The notes under the pieces are model-generated. The model saw nothing but the letters and a program-made list of their open reading frames with translations, was not told the DNA's origin and did no database searches. Position numbers and translations under genes: made by a program. This document shows positions 61,176 through 64,000 of a DNA stretch of 64,000 nt, piece after piece. Numbering within the stretch: position 1 is the first letter of the stretch; each line of letters begins with the position of its first letter. Origin of the DNA: TMP-86 sp046347195 (GTDB taxonomy: Bacteria > Pseudomonadota > Gammaproteobacteria > Steroidobacterales > Steroidobacteraceae); contig JAXMGQ010000027.1 of the NCBI GenBank assembly GCA_046347195.1, positions 5,299 to 69,298 on the forward strand. Reading direction: 5' to 3'.

Positions 61176-64000
61176 TGAATCCCTCCCGACCGTTCATCCT
61201 GCGTCCGGTGGCCACGTCGCTCCTGATGGTGGCGCTGTTCCTCACCGGCGTCATCGCCTATCGGCTGCTGCCGCTGTCGGCGCTGCCCGAGGTGGCCTAC
61301 CCGACCATCCAGATCGTGACGCTGTATCCCGGCGCGAGTCCCGAGGTGATGACCTCCTCGGTGACCGCGCCCCTGGAGCGCCAGCTCGGCGAGATCCCCG
61401 GTCTCAACCAGATGTCCTCCGCGAGCTCGGGGGGCGCTTCGGTCCTGACGCTGCAGTTCACTCTCGACCTGGACCTGGACGTGGCCGAGCAGGAAGTGCA
61501 GGCCGCGCTGAACGCGGCGGGGAACCTGCTGCCCACGGACCTGCCGCAGCCGCCGGTGTACAGCAAGGTCAACCCGGCGGATGCCCCGGTGCTGACCCTC
61601 GCGGTCACCTCGGCGACGCTCCCCTTGCCCAAGGTGCAGGAGCTGATCGACACGCGGCTCGCGCAGAAGATCTCCCAGCTCCCCGGGGTGGGCCTGGTGT
61701 CGATCACCGGCGGACAACGGCCCGCAGTGCGCGTGCAGGCGAACCTCGCCGCCCTCACCTCGCTCGGCCTGTCGCTCGATGACCTTCGCACCGCCATCGG
61801 CAATGCCAACGTCAACACGCCCAAGGGCAGCTTCAACGGCGCCACGCGCGCATCCACCATCGATGCCAACGACCAGCTCAAGTCGGCGCAAGAATATGCG
61901 CGCGTGGTGGTGGCCTACCGGGACGGGGCGCCGGTGCGGCTGGCGGATGTCGCCACCATCGTCGATGGCGCCGAGAACTCGCACCTGGCCGCGTGGGCCA
62001 ACGAGAAATCCGCGCTGGTGATCAGCATCCAGCGCCAGCCCGGCGCCAATGTCATCGAGGTGGTGAACCGCATCAAGGCGCTGCTGCCGCAGCTCACCGC
62101 GAGCTTGCCGGGTTCCATCGACGTCACGGAGCTCACCGACCGCACCGTCACCATCCGCGCCTCGGTGGCGGACGTGCAGTTCGAGCTGATGCTGTCGGTG
62201 GTGCTGGTGGTGCTGGTCATCTTCGTCTTCCTGCAGAGCGCCCGCGCCACCGTCATCCCCGCCATCGCCGTGCCCCTCTCGCTGGTGGGGACCTTCGGCT
62301 TCATGTACCTGGCCGGCTTCTCGATCAACAACCTCTCGCTGATGGCGCTGACCATCGCCACCGGTTTCGTCGTCGACGACGCCATCGTCATGATCGAGAA
62401 CATTGCCCGCTACATCGAGGCAGGCGAGAGGCCGCTGGAGGCGGCGCTCAAGGGATCGCGCCAGATCGGCTTCACCATCATCAGCCTCACCGTCTCGCTG
62501 ATCGCCGTGCTGATCCCCCTGCTGTTCATGGGGGATGTGGTCGGCAAGCTGTTCTGGCAGTTCGCCATCACGCTCACCGTCGCCATCCTGCTGTCGGCCG
62601 GCATCTCGCTGAGCCTGACGCCGATGATGTGCGGACGCCTGCTGCTGCCGCGCGGCGAAGCGCGGCCTTCGCGCTTCGCCGCGGCCGCGACCCGCCTCAT
62701 CGAGGGGCTGATCCAGCGCTATGCGACCCTGCTGCGCTGGGTGCTCGACCGGGAACGGCTCACGCTGGGCATCGCCAGCGCCACCGTCGCATTGACGGGG
62801 TTGCTGTACCTCTTGATCCCCAAGGGCTTCTTCCCGGTGCAGGACACCGGTGTCATCCAGGGCATCTCGGAAGCTTCGCAGTCGATCTCCTTCGCCGCCA
62901 TGGCCGACCGGCAGCAGGCGCTGGCGCGCGCCCTGCTGGCCGATCCGGATGTGGCCAGCCTGTCCTCTTTCATCGGCGTGGATGGCACCAACACGACGCT
63001 GAACGCGGGGCGTCTGCTCATCAACCTCAAGCCCCTGTCGCAGCGGGAGCGGGGAGCGGCGGTGATGCAGCGGCTGCAGCGCGCCGCCGACCAGGTGCCG
63101 GGCATCCGCCTGTTCCTGCAACCGGTGCAGGATCTCACCATCGAGGATCGCATCAGCCGCACGCAGTACCAGTTCAGCCTCGAAACGCCGGATGCCGCGG
63201 AGCTGTCACTCTGGACCTCGCGCCTGGTCGAGGCCCTGCAGCACTCGGCGGCGCTCGCAGACGTGGCGAGCGACCTGCAGGACCAGGGACTGCAGGCCTA
63301 TGTGGACATCGATCGCGATGCCGCCGGCCGGCTCGGGGTGCAGCCGGCCGCCATCGACAACGCGCTGTACAGCGCCTTCGGCCAGCGCCTCATCTCCACC
63401 ATCTTCACCCAGTCGAGCCAGTACCGCGTGGTGCTGGAAGCCGATCCGCGCCAGCAGACCGGTCCCGCCATGCTCAACGACCTGTACGTGCCTTCCGCCA
63501 GTGGACAGAAGGTGCCGCTGGCGGCGGTGGCCCGCGTGATCGAGCGGCCGGCATCGCTGGTGATCAATCACCTCGGCCAGTTCCCGGCGGCGACGGTGTC
63601 GTTCAACCTCGCGCCGGGTCATTCACTGGGGGATGCGACGCAGGCCATCCGCGCCGCCGAGCGGCAACTGCAGATGCCGCTGTCCGTGCAGACCAGCTTC
63701 CAGGGAGCGGCCCTCGCCTTCCAGTCCTCGCTCTCCTCCACCCTGCTGCTGATCCTGGCGGCCATCGTCACGGTGTACATCGTGCTCGGGGTGCTGTACG
63801 AAAGCTACATCCATCCGCTGACCATCCTGTCCACGCTCCCTTCCGCGGGCGTCGGGGCGCTGCTGTTCCTGATGGTCACGGGACATGATCTCGACATCAT
63901 CGCCATCATCGGCATCGTGCTGCTGATCGGCATCGTCAAGAAGAACGCCATCATGATGATCGACTTCGCGCTGCAGGCGGAGCGCGAGGAAGGCAAGCCG
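61175..64000 (+). CDS. mdtB: RND efflux transporter (MdtB/MdtC-like), runs off the window
   Basis: The frame is open from ATG 61175 to the last base (942 codons); a full pump has about 1,030-1,050 residues. The N-terminus FILRPVATSLLMVALFLTGV is the first membrane helix; periplasmic porter text (YPGASPEVMTSSVTAPLERQ) follows, then the TM4 proton-relay pair Asp-Asp in ATGFVVDDAIVMIENIARYI, FMGDVVGKLFWQFAITLTVA, and the second half with IPKGFFPVQDTGVIQG. A second pump subunit (MdtC) would be expected downstream, outside the window. Confidence 0.93.
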   Translation, partial: MNPSRPFILRPVATSLLMVALFLTGVIAYRLLPLSALPEVAYPTIQIVTLYPGASPEVMTSSVTAPLERQLGEIPGLNQMSSASSGGASVLTLQFTLDLDLDVAEQEVQAALNAAGNLLPTDLPQPPVYSKVNPADAPVLTLAVTSATLPLPKVQELIDTRLAQKISQLPGVGLVSITGGQRPAVRVQANLAALTSLGLSLDDLRTAIGNANVNTPKGSFNGATRASTIDANDQLKSAQEYARVVVAYRDGAPVRLADVATIVDGAENSHLAAWANEKSALVISIQRQPGANVIEVVNRIKALLPQLTASLPGSIDVTELTDRTVTIRASVADVQFELMLSVVLVVLVIFVFLQSARATVIPAIAVPLSLVGTFGFMYLAGFSINNLSLMALTIATGFVVDDAIVMIENIARYIEAGERPLEAALKGSRQIGFTIISLTVSLIAVLIPLLFMGDVVGKLFWQFAITLTVAILLSAGISLSLTPMMCGRLLLPRGEARPSRFAAAATRLIEGLIQRYATLLRWVLDRERLTLGIASATVALTGLLYLLIPKGFFPVQDTGVIQGISEASQSISFAAMADRQQALARALLADPDVASLSSFIGVDGTNTTLNAGRLLINLKPLSQRERGAAVMQRLQRAADQVPGIRLFLQPVQDLTIEDRISRTQYQFSLETPDAAELSLWTSRLVEALQHSAALADVASDLQDQGLQAYVDIDRDAAGRLGVQPAAIDNALYSAFGQRLISTIFTQSSQYRVVLEADPRQQTGPAMLNDLYVPSASGQKVPLAAVARVIERPASLVINHLGQFPAATVSFNLAPGHSLGDATQAIRAAERQLQMPLSVQTSFQGAALAFQSSLSSTLLLILAAIVTVYIVLGVLYESYIHPLTILSTLPSAGVGALLFLMVTGHDLDIIAIIGIVLLIGIVKKNAIMMIDFALQAEREEGKP

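Overview
The window is GC-rich (about two thirds G+C by eye) and densely packed, with overlapping start/stop codons at most operon junctions. Gene content (BetA/BetI/BetB, phenylacetate degradation, Bkd complex, two high-potential iron-sulfur proteins, an RND pump) points to an aerobic heterotrophic proteobacterium, most likely gamma- or betaproteobacterial. No rRNA, tRNA, CRISPR array, insertion sequence or phage gene was seen.

Layout. (1) 1-3541: 5' part of a secreted DUF11-repeat protein, broken by one in-frame TAG. (2) 3.7-10.7 kb: choline module: choline dehydrogenase, a single-chain BetI-BetB fusion (repressor joined to betaine aldehyde dehydrogenase) and a divergent choline/betaine ABC transporter. 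(3) 10.8-19.4 kb: gamma-butyrobetaine/carnitine module: beta-keto acid cleavage enzyme, betainyl-CoA thioesterase, ADP-forming CoA ligase, CaiD-like hydratase, HiPIP and Nudix protein on the plus strand; carnitine dehydrogenase-thioesterase fusion, BetI-like regulator and acyl-CoA dehydrogenase on the minus strand. (4) 19.5-28.8 kb: a tightly coupled minus-strand operon of class III aminotransferase, two phytoene-desaturase-like FAD enzymes, GcvT-like protein, PotG ATPase and a phosphatase, divergent from a Rieske oxygenase. (5) 28.8-30.7 kb: a lower-GC island with an orphan sensor kinase between two inverted copies of a long palindromic repeat. (6) 30.7-35 kb: aldehyde dehydrogenase, a third BetI-like regulator and two polyamine-type permeases. 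(7) 35-50 kb: one fourteen-gene operon starting with paaABCDEGIKJZ and continuing through two M16 peptidases, a PotF-like binding protein and an HD-domain oxygenase-like protein; paaX is divergent. (8) 50-54 kb: fused bkd E1, bkd E2 and a divergent Lrp regulator. (9) 54-64 kb: HiPIP, a degenerate HtrA-like protein, potDABC and an MdtAB-type RND pump that runs off the window.

How it fits together. Choline (BetA, BetB) and gamma-butyrobetaine/carnitine (CoA ligase, acyl-CoA dehydrogenase, CaiD, carnitine dehydrogenase, cleavage enzyme, thioesterase) both converge on glycine betaine, which the Rieske oxygenase, FAD enzymes and GcvT-like protein could demethylate. Three BetI-like regulators and a recurring AT-rich box (T[TG]AT[AC]ATATAA) before four or five of these operons suggest shared control. 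This is inference from gene content.

Quality note: single-base frameshifts are packed into 14.1-19.7 kb and 56.9-58.6 kb (plus one near 31.04 kb), while protein similarity continues across them. This looks more like local assembly error than gene decay, and should be resolved before the affected genes are called pseudogenes.
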